Assembly: GCA_003972865.1 (NCBI GenBank) | Contig: QOAX01000053.1 | Coordinates: forward strand, 1 to 24,570 | DNA length: 24,570 nt | Source of the DNA: Verrucomicrobiota bacterium | GTDB taxonomy: Bacteria; Verrucomicrobiota; Verrucomicrobiia; Limisphaerales; UBA1096 | Direction of reading: 5' to 3' | In this document: positions 1 through 7,355 of the stretch, piece by piece | How positions within the stretch are numbered: position 1 is the first letter of the stretch | Layout of the letters: the number at the start of each line of letters is the position of its first letter | The notes under the pieces: model-generated | What the model was told of the DNA's origin: nothing | The model's input: the letters and a program-made list of their open reading frames with translations, nothing else | Database searches by the model: none | Made by a program: the position numbers and the translations under genes

Positions 1-785
1 ACCGCATCCAAAATATCCGTCCACGTTCGCGCATCGAACAGCAAGTGGCCAAGCGGCAGCAACACCGACAAGCCAATAAACAGCCAAGCAACAGTCGCCA
101 CCGTGCCGATCAGCGCTTGGCCAAGCCGGTCGCGCAACACCTCCGCCGGAATGCCCTGGCTCTCCCACGGCCAGGCGACCGCCCTGCCGCGCAGCAACAG
201 CAGCAGCCCCAGTGGCAATGCCGCCAGCACCCAGCCGTATTGCCACGCCAACGCGAAATTGTAGCTCGTGCTGAACTGCACCCAAAACTGCACCGGGAAA
301 ACTTTCACCTGCAGAATCGCCGGCACCGCGATGTTGTTGAACGCCAGCGCGAACACGATCAACCCGGACTGCAACGCCGCCGGCAGCGTCATCGGTAGCA
401 GCAGCGAACGCGCGAGCAGCCAGCCGCCCAGCCCCGGCTCGGCGTCGAGCAACTCTGCCGTGAGTCGCTTTAGCGGGCCGAGGCACATCAGGCACGGCAG
501 CGGCCAAAGCATCAACGTTAGCACCCACGCCGCGCCACCGTGCGAATAGATGTCGAGCGGCAGCCACGACTTTAGCACGCCGACATTGCCCAGCAGGCCA
601 AGCCACGCGTTGACCACTAGGAATGGCGGCAACGCCAACGAAACGATCGCCCCAGCCAGCGCAGCCCATCGCACTCGGCCACGCGACGATGCGATGAACA
701 GCGCGACGAACCATCCCACCACCACCGCGGCCAACGCCACCGGCACGGCCAGCTCCAAACTGTTAAGCAGCAGGCCCCAGCTCAT
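1..785 (-). CDS. ABC transporter permease, Fe(III)-type (partial, C-terminus outside window)
   Basis: Inner-membrane permease of a binding-protein-dependent importer, probably FbpB/AfuB-like. It would move the ligand delivered by the lipoprotein encoded just upstream. The minus strand reads open from ATG at 785-783 to the window edge, giving about 261 residues that start MSWGLLLNSLELAVPVALAA. At least four to five hydrophobic segments are visible (about residues 7-30, 40-55, 80-100, 140-155, 185-200), followed by a polar stretch and a further membrane segment. That is what is expected from the first half of a roughly 500-residue, two-domain FbpB-type permease. The ATG lies one base after the stop of the binding-protein gene, so translation is probably coupled. 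A copy of the dispersed palindrome (115-126) is read in frame as LGQA. Membership of the ABC permease superfamily is fairly clear from topology and context. Iron as substrate is inferred from the partner protein. Confidence 0.8.
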   Translation of the reverse strand, partial: MSWGLLLNSLELAVPVALAAVVVGWFVALFIASSRGRVRWAALAGAIVSLALPPFLVVNAWLGLLGNVGVLKSWLPLDIYSHGGAAWVLTLMLWPLPCLMCLGPLKRLTAELLDAEPGLGGWLLARSLLLPMTLPAALQSGLIVFALAFNNIAVPAILQVKVFPVQFWVQFSTSYNFALAWQYGWVLAALPLGLLLLLRGRAVAWPWESQGIPAEVLRDRLGQALIGTVATVAWLFIGLSVLLPLGHLLFDARTWTDILDA

Positions 786-786
786 G

Positions 787-1695
787 TCAGTCGAGGAAGA
801 TGGATTGAAGTTCGCTTACGGCCTGCCCGTTTGCTTCCACCAAGCTTGGCCAAGCGATCACGCCAGTCGCCGGGATTTCGCCAGGATCAATCGCCCCGGC
901 CTCGACGAGCGCGGAACGCACCGCCGGCGACTGCAGAAACTCGGCCAAGCGCCTGGCCAAGCCGGGATGCGGCGCGCCGCGAATGTGGCCCAGCGTGTTG
1001 CGAATGGCCATGCCGTCTTGGCCAAGCGGCTTGCCAGCGATCGGCAGGCCGTTGCGAAGACCGACCCGGACGTCGTCGGAGTCGGTCAGGCCAAGCGCGA
1101 CCTCGCCGCGGCCGACGAGTTGCACGACCACCGAATTGCCGTCGACCGTCATCACGCCGTTGGCCAACAGCGCGCGGCACCACGCCTGCCACCGTGCCGC
1201 GCCCCAGCGCTGGCGCAGCACTTGAAAATGTGTCGCCGTCGAGCCGAAGAGCGGCAGCGCGATCGCCACCCTGCCGCGCCACTGCGCGTTGGTCAGCGCA
1301 GCCAGGCTCGGCGGCAGCTCCGTGCGCCCAAGCCGGTTCGTATTCCAAACCCACTGCCGCGTCCGGGCACCGAACGACTCGATCGGCTCATCCGCTGCGA
1401 GCACACCGCGCGCGGTGAGTTGGTGCGTGCGAAACGCCTCGTTGTTCCAAAACAAATCGCAGCGCGGACGATTTTTTTCGGCGATCAAGCGGTTGATCAG
1501 CCCCACCGTCTTGACGACTTCGCTGTCGTAAACAGCCCGAACGCGAACGCCGGTTTCCTGCTCGAACCGCCGTAAAATCGGCTCGGCGTAAACCTGGTCC
1601 TGCGAGGTGTAAACCGTGACCGACTCGCCGCCGGGCGAGCAGCCAACGAGCAGCGCCACGCCGATGAGCCACGCCGTTTGCAGCCGATCGGTCAT
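787..1695 (-). CDS. Periplasmic substrate-binding lipoprotein of Fe(III)-type ABC transporter
   Basis: Binding protein that captures a ligand, probably ferric iron or a related metal complex, outside the inner membrane and passes it to the downstream permease. The chosen start, ATG at 1695-1693, overlaps the TGA of the upstream VWA gene as ATGA and gives 302 residues. A start nine codons upstream is possible but would lengthen the signal peptide. The N-terminus has a short basic region, a hydrophobic core and the lipobox LLVGC (Cys19). The mature protein begins with SVTVYTSQDQVYAEPILRRF, which resembles FbpA-family proteins, followed by a CDLFWNNEAF segment typical of family 1/6 solute-binding proteins. 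Ligand tyrosines cannot be assigned with confidence. Palindrome copies fall in frame here, one read as AWPS near 846. Family call is strong; the metal is an inference. Confidence 0.85.
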   Translation of the reverse strand: MTDRLQTAWLIGVALLVGCSPGGESVTVYTSQDQVYAEPILRRFEQETGVRVRAVYDSEVVKTVGLINRLIAEKNRPRCDLFWNNEAFRTHQLTARGVLAADEPIESFGARTRQWVWNTNRLGRTELPPSLAALTNAQWRGRVAIALPLFGSTATHFQVLRQRWGAARWQAWCRALLANGVMTVDGNSVVVQLVGRGEVALGLTDSDDVRVGLRNGLPIAGKPLGQDGMAIRNTLGHIRGAPHPGLARRLAEFLQSPAVRSALVEAGAIDPGEIPATGVIAWPSLVEANGQAVSELQSIFLD

Positions 1696-3512
1696 GCGGT
1701 GCGCCGATGATAAAACCACCATTCAAACAACAGGAACCCCAAGCACAACATCGCGATCCAGCGCCACGCCTCCTTGTCGGCGCTCACCTGCACCGTCGCT
1801 TCGACCGTGCCGTACTCGCCCATTTGCAGGGACTCGCGCGAGCGGATGTCGCTCTCGTTTCTGTCGAGCAGGTTCACGCAAAACTGGAGTTCATTCGTCC
1901 CGACTGTCGCCGTGTAAACACCTTGCTGAAATGTGTCTCCGAAGATCAACTCGCCGCTGGTCGTGGTCTTGGTTTCACGAGTCGAGCCGTCCGGCAGTTC
2001 GACGCTCACCGGCTGGTCCCCGCCGGCCAGGCGCACGTGAAATGGTTCGCCGACGCGGATGCCGGTTCGGGCATCGGGGTTGAGCCAGTCGGCGGCGTTG
2101 GCGATGAAAATGGGAAACGAGACGCGCAGGGGCCACGTGCTGTCGAGCGGGTTGAAGCCAATCCACACGACGCGCTGGCCGTTGTTTTCGCCCGCTGCCA
2201 CGAGCGGCGCGGACGGCGACTCGACGAGCGGTGCGAGCCACGGCGGCGGCTTGGCGGCGAGCGCCTTGGCCACCTGCACGTTGTCGAAATTGACGAAACG
2301 CAGCAACGGGTGGGTGCTTTTCCAGTCCACAATCGGCGGCCCGTCGATCGAGCCGCTGGGGCGAAACCAGTTGGTCGACTGCGTATGGATCGCCAGCACG
2401 TTACCGCTTGGCCAAGCGCCTGGCGTGACGTCGTCGAGCACGACAAAATCGGCCGGCGGCTCCGGTTCGGTGAGGTTGGCCGCCACGGCGAGGTCGAGCT
2501 TGGGCACGCTGCGCAGCGCCCGCTCGAGAAACTGGTTGCCCTTCGTGACCAGCAACGCGCGGGTGTTGCGCCGGGCGAGGCTGAGCACCGAGGCGGTGTT
2601 GTCCACGGCGAGCGCGTCGTTGTTTTTCAGCTCCAGCCGGAAGACGCCGCTGGTGCCCTGGCTGGCGACGAAGACGAGCGACGCCGTGTTGGTCGCGCCA
2701 ATGGTCACGCGCCGGTTGCCGACAAGTCTCCCGCCGAAAAACAGGGACACGTCGCTCGAGAGCGAGTTGGTGAAGGCGTTGGCAATCGTCGCAAAAATTG
2801 CCTGTTGCCCGACCTGCTCCGGGTGCGGCCGAACTTCCAGCGACACGATGCCGAGATTGTCGCCGCCCTCACCCACCCGGTGATAGGCCAGGTTCAAGTC
2901 CTGCAACTCGAATTCATCCAGATCCGGCGACGCGCCGTCACTGAACAAATGCACCTCGGTCCTGGCTCGGTTGCGCGTGAGGTTTTGGGCGAGCTTGATC
3001 GCATTGAGCAGACGCGTCGGCGAGTCGGTGGCCTGAGCTTGGCCAAGCGCGGAGCGCAGCGCCGCCTTGGCGCTGGTCGGCGATTGGCGGACCTCGGTCA
3101 CCGCGCCGGCCAACAGCAAAACCATTCGGTCGTTGTCGTACATCGAGTCGATGAGCTTGGCCAACTCGGCCTTCGCCTGGCCAAGCCGACTGGGCGAAAC
3201 ATCGGTCGCCTGCATCGACGCCGACACGTCGAGAATGGCGACGATGAAACGGCCGCTCTCCAGTTTGCCGGCAAAGTACGGGCGAGTCAGCGCGAACACG
3301 GCCAGCGCGAGCAGGATGAGCTGGATGACCAGCAGCCAGTTGTGCCGAAGTTTCTGGAACGGTGAACTGGCTTGCGTCTCATTGAGGAACCGCTGCCAAA
3401 GAACTGTGCTTGAGACCAGTCGCGCCACCCGCCGGCGCTTGAGCAGATAAAAGACAACAACGACCGGTAGCGTGGCGGCGAACGCGAGTGCCTCAGGCGT
3501 GAGAAAGTTCAT
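1692..3512 (-). CDS. BatA-like membrane protein with von Willebrand factor A domain
   Basis: Membrane-anchored VWA protein of the Bat (aerotolerance-operon) type. Such proteins are usually encoded with DUF58 and MoxR ATPase genes and are thought to help assemble or fold envelope proteins. The ATG at 3512-3510 gives 606 residues and overlaps the stop of the DUF58 gene as ATGA; an in-frame upstream extension would be antisense to nothing known and lacks family similarity. The N-terminus MNFLTPEALAFAATLPVVVV is a BatA-type membrane helix, and a second helix lies near residues 58-77. The VWA domain starts with the MIDAS motif DVSAS at residues 95-99. A long C-terminal region ends in a last membrane helix (WIAMLCLGFLLFEWWF). 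No MoxR gene is visible in the window. The palindrome copy at 2408-2415 is read as AWPS and those at 3039 and 3157 as LGQA and LAK-type residues. Confidence 0.88.
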   Translation of the reverse strand: MNFLTPEALAFAATLPVVVVFYLLKRRRVARLVSSTVLWQRFLNETQASSPFQKLRHNWLLVIQLILLALAVFALTRPYFAGKLESGRFIVAILDVSASMQATDVSPSRLGQAKAELAKLIDSMYDNDRMVLLLAGAVTEVRQSPTSAKAALRSALGQAQATDSPTRLLNAIKLAQNLTRNRARTEVHLFSDGASPDLDEFELQDLNLAYHRVGEGGDNLGIVSLEVRPHPEQVGQQAIFATIANAFTNSLSSDVSLFFGGRLVGNRRVTIGATNTASLVFVASQGTSGVFRLELKNNDALAVDNTASVLSLARRNTRALLVTKGNQFLERALRSVPKLDLAVAANLTEPEPPADFVVLDDVTPGAWPSGNVLAIHTQSTNWFRPSGSIDGPPIVDWKSTHPLLRFVNFDNVQVAKALAAKPPPWLAPLVESPSAPLVAAGENNGQRVVWIGFNPLDSTWPLRVSFPIFIANAADWLNPDARTGIRVGEPFHVRLAGGDQPVSVELPDGSTRETKTTTSGELIFGDTFQQGVYTATVGTNELQFCVNLLDRNESDIRSRESLQMGEYGTVEATVQVSADKEAWRWIAMLCLGFLLFEWWFYHRRTA

Positions 3513-4402
3513 CGCCACATGCCCCCCGTCCGCATGGCCTTGAGCAGCAGATCGGCGATCGGCGTGTCGGAGCGCGCCAACTGGTAGCGGATGCCGCGGG
3601 TGAGGCAAAACTCCTGCAGCCGCTGGCAGTAGTTTTGCACCGTGGCCCGGTACGCCTTGAGGCGGTATTTGCCGAAGGTCACCTCCTGCTCGGCGCCGGT
3701 CTCGGAGTCGATCACCTTCAGGTCGCCGAAGGCCGACGGCTCGAGTTCCTCCGGCGAGAGAATTTGCACGGCGTGAATCTCGGAGCCGCTATGAGCCAGC
3801 GCCTTGAGTCCCTCCTGGTAACCGGCGGGGTCGAGAAAATCGCTGAGGATGACCGACACACCGGGCGCACGGTGCTTCATCGCGCCGCGCCGGAGCGCCC
3901 GGTTCAAGTCCGCCGTGCCGGCGGCCTTAAGCTTGGCCAGGTTTTCAAAAAAACGGATCGACGATTTGCGGGCGCGAACCTGCCGCAACTCGCCGGTCAG
4001 GCTCACTTGATCGTCGCCCAGCGGAAATGGCTCGACGGTGACGCGGTCGAACCCACACAACGCCACGTAGCCCACGGCGGCGGCGACCTGGCGGGCGAAA
4101 TCGAACTTGGACACCTGGCCAAACGACATCGACTCGCTGGCATCGAGAAAAATGGTGACGGGAAGCTCGCGTTCCTCCTCGTAAAGCTTGAGGAAGAGAC
4201 GGTCGAGTCGGCCGTAGATGTTCCAGTCGATCCGGCGCAGGTCGTCCCCAGGAACGTAGTTGCGGTAATCTGCGAACTCGACTGACTGGCCCTGGGCTCC
4301 ACTGCGGCGCTCCCCCTTCGCCGTGCTCTTCGAACGACGCCGAGCAAGGAGCTGCAACTGCTCCAAACGCTTCAGCAAATCAGGGGAAATCAACGCCGCC
4401 AT
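3509..4402 (-). CDS. DUF58 domain protein (VWA-like)
   Basis: DUF58 protein of about 297 residues, first gene of the four-gene minus-strand operon. The DUF58 signature is clear: a region with EFADYRNYVPGDDLRRIDW, then NIYGRLDRLFLKLYEEE, then the VWA-type metal site DASES near residues 87-91. DUF58 proteins usually work with a MoxR AAA+ ATPase and BatA/BatB membrane proteins. Here the BatA-like partner follows with a 4-bp overlap but no MoxR gene precedes it. ATG at 4402 was chosen; GTG two codons upstream (4408) is an alternative. No good Shine-Dalgarno sequence is seen before either. Any promoter would have to lie in the A+T-rich region upstream. Confidence 0.9.
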   Translation of the reverse strand: MAALISPDLLKRLEQLQLLARRRSKSTAKGERRSGAQGQSVEFADYRNYVPGDDLRRIDWNIYGRLDRLFLKLYEEERELPVTIFLDASESMSFGQVSKFDFARQVAAAVGYVALCGFDRVTVEPFPLGDDQVSLTGELRQVRARKSSIRFFENLAKLKAAGTADLNRALRRGAMKHRAPGVSVILSDFLDPAGYQEGLKALAHSGSEIHAVQILSPEELEPSAFGDLKVIDSETGAEQEVTFGKYRLKAYRATVQNYCQRLQEFCLTRGIRYQLARSDTPIADLLLKAMRTGGMWR

Positions 4403-4674
4403 GACCACGGGATCAACCGGGGCGAATGCTCACCGGATTCTCAGATTCTGACAAGCAGGATTCAAATAAAACCTAGGATTAAGAAAGCGTTAAAGATGAA
4501 CGATCTATGGATGAGAACCCACTCTACCCACTTCGGAAATCATCAAAACCTGATAAATACTAATCTTCACATAAATCGGGAACAGATACTCGCTCACGTA
4601 GGTTATTCAATGCCATCCCCATTCGCCCCTGCGCCTCTCTTACCTAAAAATTTTCCGAAGTACCAAACAGATAC
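4403..4674. other. A+T-rich intergenic stretch with no recognisable gene
   Basis: This stretch is clearly richer in A and T than its surroundings, especially 4440-4670. A 60-codon reading frame on the plus strand (4496-4678) shows no family resemblance and no ribosome binding site, so it is not called. The region separates the DUF58 operon from a decayed gene fragment. It could hold the operon promoter (reading leftwards) and could also be a scar of transferred or deleted DNA; neither is shown directly. Confidence 0.5.
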
Positions 4675-4710
4675 CTGATCGTGACCGTGGACCTGATCGT
4701 GACCGTGGAC
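4675..4710 (+). repeat. 18-bp perfect tandem duplication
   Basis: The 18-base unit ctgatcgtgaccgtggac occurs twice head to tail, at 4675-4692 and 4693-4710. In the frame of the glycosyltransferase-like fragment it encodes LIVTVD twice. Normal members of that family have the segment once, so this is a recent-looking in-frame duplication. It sits exactly at the border between A+T-rich DNA and the G+C-rich fragment. Confidence 0.9.
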
Positions 4711-4899
4711 ACCGCGGTGGCGCACTTGGCCGGCGCGCTTGGCAAGCCAACGCGGGTGCTGCTGCCGTTCGCCGCCGACTGGCGCTGGCTGCTCGATCGC
4801 GAGGACACACCGTGATACCCGAACACGAGACTGTTCCGCCAACAAACCGCCGGCGATTGGGCCGAAGTGATCGGCCGAGTCGCCAATGAACTTCAGCGA

Positions 4900-4907
4900 T
4901 TGGCCAA
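4900..4907. repeat. Palindrome copy in pseudogene end / intergenic gap
   Basis: Exact TTGGCCAA inside the last codons of the glycosyltransferase-like remnant, 5 bp before its stop codon and 15 bp from the end of the convergent der gene. Confidence 0.85.
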
Positions 4908-4922
4908 GCGCTGAGCCTCGAC

Positions 4923-6545
4923 TCAGCGTATTCTCGACTTTTTGGTGGGGCGTTTTTTTGCACGCTTGGCCACCGCTGGCCGGGCTCCTTTTCGGATGGC
5001 TTTTTTCTTTGCATCCTTTTTGCGCTTGGTCTCGTCGCGGGTTTTTTGGATTTCGCGCTTGGTAACCTTTTTGCTCGTCCGACTTTTTACCGTCGTTTTG
5101 CGGCGAACCGGCTCGATGCTTTTCGGGCGCGGCTTGGCCACGAGCCGTATGTGGCACCCCTCGAACCCGAACGACTTGCGAAGCACGCCGATGAGGTAGC
5201 GCGAGTAGTTGTCGCTCATCAACTCCTTGCGGTTGACGAAGAGCAGAAACGTCGGCGGCTTTGCGTTGACCTGCGTGGCGTAAAAGAGCTTGAGTCGATG
5301 GCCCCTGGAGCTGGGCGCCGGGTTGCGCTCCAGCGCCGCCTGCAGCGAGCGGTTGAGCAGGCTCGTCGGCGTGGTTTTTTGGAGCTGCGAACTGACATAG
5401 CGAATGGCCTCGAGTAGGCGGTCCAGTTGGAAACCCTCAATCGCCGACGTGAAAATAACCGGCGCGTAGTCGATGAAAAACAGGTTGGACTTTACCCATT
5501 TGCCGAATTCCTCGTACATCAGCTCCTCCTGTTTTTTTCGGCTGAGCTTGCGGCCTCCCTGCGCGACGGTTTTTTTGGCCTCCCGCTTGCGGCCCTTCTC
5601 CAGTCCGGCCTGAAAAAGGTCCCACTTGTTGACGACGATGACGCAGGCGCAACCAGCCTCGGTGATGCGGTCGCAGATTTTTTTGTCCTGCTCGGTGACA
5701 CCCTCGGCGGCGTCCATCACCAGCACCGCGAGGTCGCACCGCTCGATGGCTTTGTCCGCCCTGTTGACGCTGAAAAACTCCACCGCGTCCTTGATGCGCC
5801 GCCGCTTGCGGATGCCGGCCGTGTCGATGAGGTTGTAACGTTGCCGCACACCCTCGGTCACAACCTCGAACGGCACGTCGATGGCGTCGCGCGTGGTGCC
5901 CGAAATCTCGGTGACAATGACCCGCTGCGACCGGGTGAGTGCGTTGATGATCGACGACTTGCCGACGTTGGGCCGGCCGACGATGGCGATGTTCAGCGGC
6001 GGCTCCGCAGCGGCTTGCTCCTCCGGCTTGGCCAAGTGTTCCGGCAACCGGCTCACCGCTTGGCCAATGGGAATATCGATGCCCCGCAAATGCAGCGCGC
6101 TGACCGGAAAAATATGCTCGAAGCCAAGCTCGGCAAACTCATCAACCCCCTGTTCGTGCGCGGCAATGTCCACCTTGTTGACCATCACGAACACCGGCCT
6201 GCCGGCTTCGCGGAGCATCCCGGCAACCTCGAGATCCATCGGCACGACACCCTCCTGCACGCTGACGACGAACAAAATCACATCCACATCATCTAGCGCA
6301 ACCTGCACCTGGGTGATGATCTCCCGGGCGAAGTCGTCGCCGCCGCGCTCGCCCTTGAGCAGGCCGATGCCGCCGGTGTCCACCAGCGTGAACGGATGCC
6401 CCAGCCACTCGACCTCGGCGCTGAGCCGGTCGCGTGTGACGCCGGGACGACCGTGCACAATGGCAATCCGCTTGCGCGCAATACAATTGAACAGGGCCGA
6501 CTTCCCGACATTGGGCCGGCCGACGATGGCTACCACTCCCGGCAC
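4923..6545 (-). CDS. der: GTPase Der (EngA), with basic C-terminal tail
   Basis: Essential double-GTPase that acts in maturation of the 50S ribosomal subunit. Start chosen at GTG 6545, giving 540 residues that begin just before the first P-loop. A TTG-initiated extension to 6710 looks non-coding. The first G domain has GRPNVGKS (residues 9-16), DTGG and NKVD. The second has GRPNVGKSS (from about 190), DTAG and NKWD (about 306-309). A KH-like domain with LKLFYATQ and FVNRKELMSDNYSRYL follows. Two features are unusual: an inserted lysine-rich stretch of about 40 residues after NKWD, and a tail of about 65 residues from about 475 that is very rich in Lys/Arg. Together they make the protein longer than the usual 440-490 residues. 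Several A/T runs of seven lie in the gene. Identification is secure. Confidence 0.95.
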   Translation of the reverse strand: MPGVVAIVGRPNVGKSALFNCIARKRIAIVHGRPGVTRDRLSAEVEWLGHPFTLVDTGGIGLLKGERGGDDFAREIITQVQVALDDVDVILFVVSVQEGVVPMDLEVAGMLREAGRPVFVMVNKVDIAAHEQGVDEFAELGFEHIFPVSALHLRGIDIPIGQAVSRLPEHLAKPEEQAAAEPPLNIAIVGRPNVGKSSIINALTRSQRVIVTEISGTTRDAIDVPFEVVTEGVRQRYNLIDTAGIRKRRRIKDAVEFFSVNRADKAIERCDLAVLVMDAAEGVTEQDKKICDRITEAGCACVIVVNKWDLFQAGLEKGRKREAKKTVAQGGRKLSRKKQEELMYEEFGKWVKSNLFFIDYAPVIFTSAIEGFQLDRLLEAIRYVSSQLQKTTPTSLLNRSLQAALERNPAPSSRGHRLKLFYATQVNAKPPTFLLFVNRKELMSDNYSRYLIGVLRKSFGFEGCHIRLVAKPRPKSIEPVRRKTTVKSRTSKKVTKREIQKTRDETKRKKDAKKKAIRKGARPAVAKRAKKRPTKKSRIR

Positions 6546-6719
6546 GGCGCTGTTGTACTGGGTTCGCGGCGGGAGAGCGAGACGACGGTTTTTTCTGAAT
6601 CGCCGACCGGCTGGTTTCCTGAAAAATGCGTGTCCCGGATGAATCCTGTCGAGCAGAGCAAAGTCACCTTCAAACTCGAGCAGTATCGGATAATACGTGC
6701 GCCTGGCCAAGCGGTGGTG

Positions 6720-7340
6720 TTACGGGGTCGCGGTGTCGGCGGTGCGCCAGAGGTACCAGGCGGCGACGGTGCGGTGGGGGGCCCAGTATTCGCCGGCAGC
6801 GAGGAGTACTTTCGGCTTGGGTAGTTCGGCCAAGCCCTTGGCCAAGGCGAATCCTTTTTGCACACCGAAATCGGTCGCGGGCAGCACGTCCGGGCGGCCG
6901 AGCCGGAAGATCAGCAGCATCTCCACCGTCCAGCGGCCGACGCCCTTGATCGATGTCAACCGCTCGACCAGTTCGTCGTCGCTCATGCGGTTGGCCTGGC
7001 GCGAGTCGGGCACGATGCCGTCTTTCGCCGCTTGGGCGATGTTTTGGATGTAACCGGCTTTTTGGTTCGAGAGCCCGACGCCACGCAGTTGCCCGAACGG
7101 CTTCCGCAGCACCCTCTCCGGCTCGGGAAATTTCCGGCCGGGGAACAGCTCGAGAAAACGGCCAAAGATGATCGCCGCCACTTTGCCGGTGAGTTGCTGA
7201 TACACGATCGAGCGGACGAGCGACGCGTAAATCGTGCGGCTTTTCTCCGGCACCAACTCAAACGGGCCGATGCGCCGGATGACCTTGGCCAAGTCGGGAT
7301 CGACTTTTTTGAGATGCCGAATAGCTCTGACGGCGTCCAT
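6720..7340 (-). CDS. DNA-3-methyladenine glycosylase II family protein (HhH-GPD)
   Basis: Base-excision repair glycosylase, AlkA-like, which would remove alkylated purines from DNA. ATG at 7340 gives 206 residues (MDAVRAIRHLKKVDPDLAKV at the start). The central part has the YQQLTGKVA segment of AlkA-type enzymes, the helix-hairpin-helix LTSIKGVGRWTVEMLL near residues 128-145, and the LPATDFGVQKG segment whose Asp matches the catalytic Asp of the HhH-GPD superfamily. It lacks the N-terminal domain of E. coli AlkA, as is common in the shorter bacterial enzymes. It ends 174 bp upstream of der on the same strand. Substrate specificity cannot be read from sequence alone. Confidence 0.9.
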   Translation of the reverse strand: MDAVRAIRHLKKVDPDLAKVIRRIGPFELVPEKSRTIYASLVRSIVYQQLTGKVAAIIFGRFLELFPGRKFPEPERVLRKPFGQLRGVGLSNQKAGYIQNIAQAAKDGIVPDSRQANRMSDDELVERLTSIKGVGRWTVEMLLIFRLGRPDVLPATDFGVQKGFALAKGLAELPKPKVLLAAGEYWAPHRTVAAWYLWRTADTATP

Positions 7341-7355
7341 GGCCAAGTGCCGGGT

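Larger units (their letters stand above)
4675..4914 (+). pseudogene. C-terminal remnant of glycosyltransferase family 9 / TPR-type protein
   Basis: Plus-strand reading yields LIVTVDTAVAHLAGALGKP, then a VLLPFAADWRWLLDREDTP segment, a TGA stop at 4813-4815, and in the same frame YPNTRLFRQ followed by about 25 more residues to TGA at 4912-4914. The 'TVDTAVAHLAGALGKP...LLP...DWRWL...SPWYP..RLFRQ' pattern is characteristic of the C-terminal end of glycosyltransferase-9-like proteins, often fused to TPR repeats. The stop replaces the expected Trp of the WYP motif (TGG to TGA). Upstream of the fragment the resemblance ends abruptly in A+T-rich DNA, so both a truncation and a nonsense mutation are present. 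The last codons read RLAKR and contain a copy of the dispersed palindrome. Family recognition is by memory of the motif. Confidence 0.75.

Noticed and set aside
45..1575. Plus-strand frames of 117, 93 and 341 codons
   Set aside because: Antisense to the permease and binding-protein genes; low-complexity Arg/Ala/Gln-rich products.
1707..3365. 552-codon plus-strand reading frame
   Set aside because: Antisense to the VWA gene, which has clear membrane helices and a MIDAS motif; the plus-strand product is Arg/Gly/His-rich with no family resemblance.
4496..4678. 60-codon plus-strand frame in the A+T-rich stretch
   Set aside because: No ribosome binding site, no family resemblance, and it runs into the tandem duplication of the pseudogene in another frame.
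6546..6710. N-terminal extension of Der from a TTG
   Set aside because: Rare TTG start lying on a near-match of the palindrome; added residues show no Der similarity, and the GTG at 6545 places the P-loop at the usual distance.
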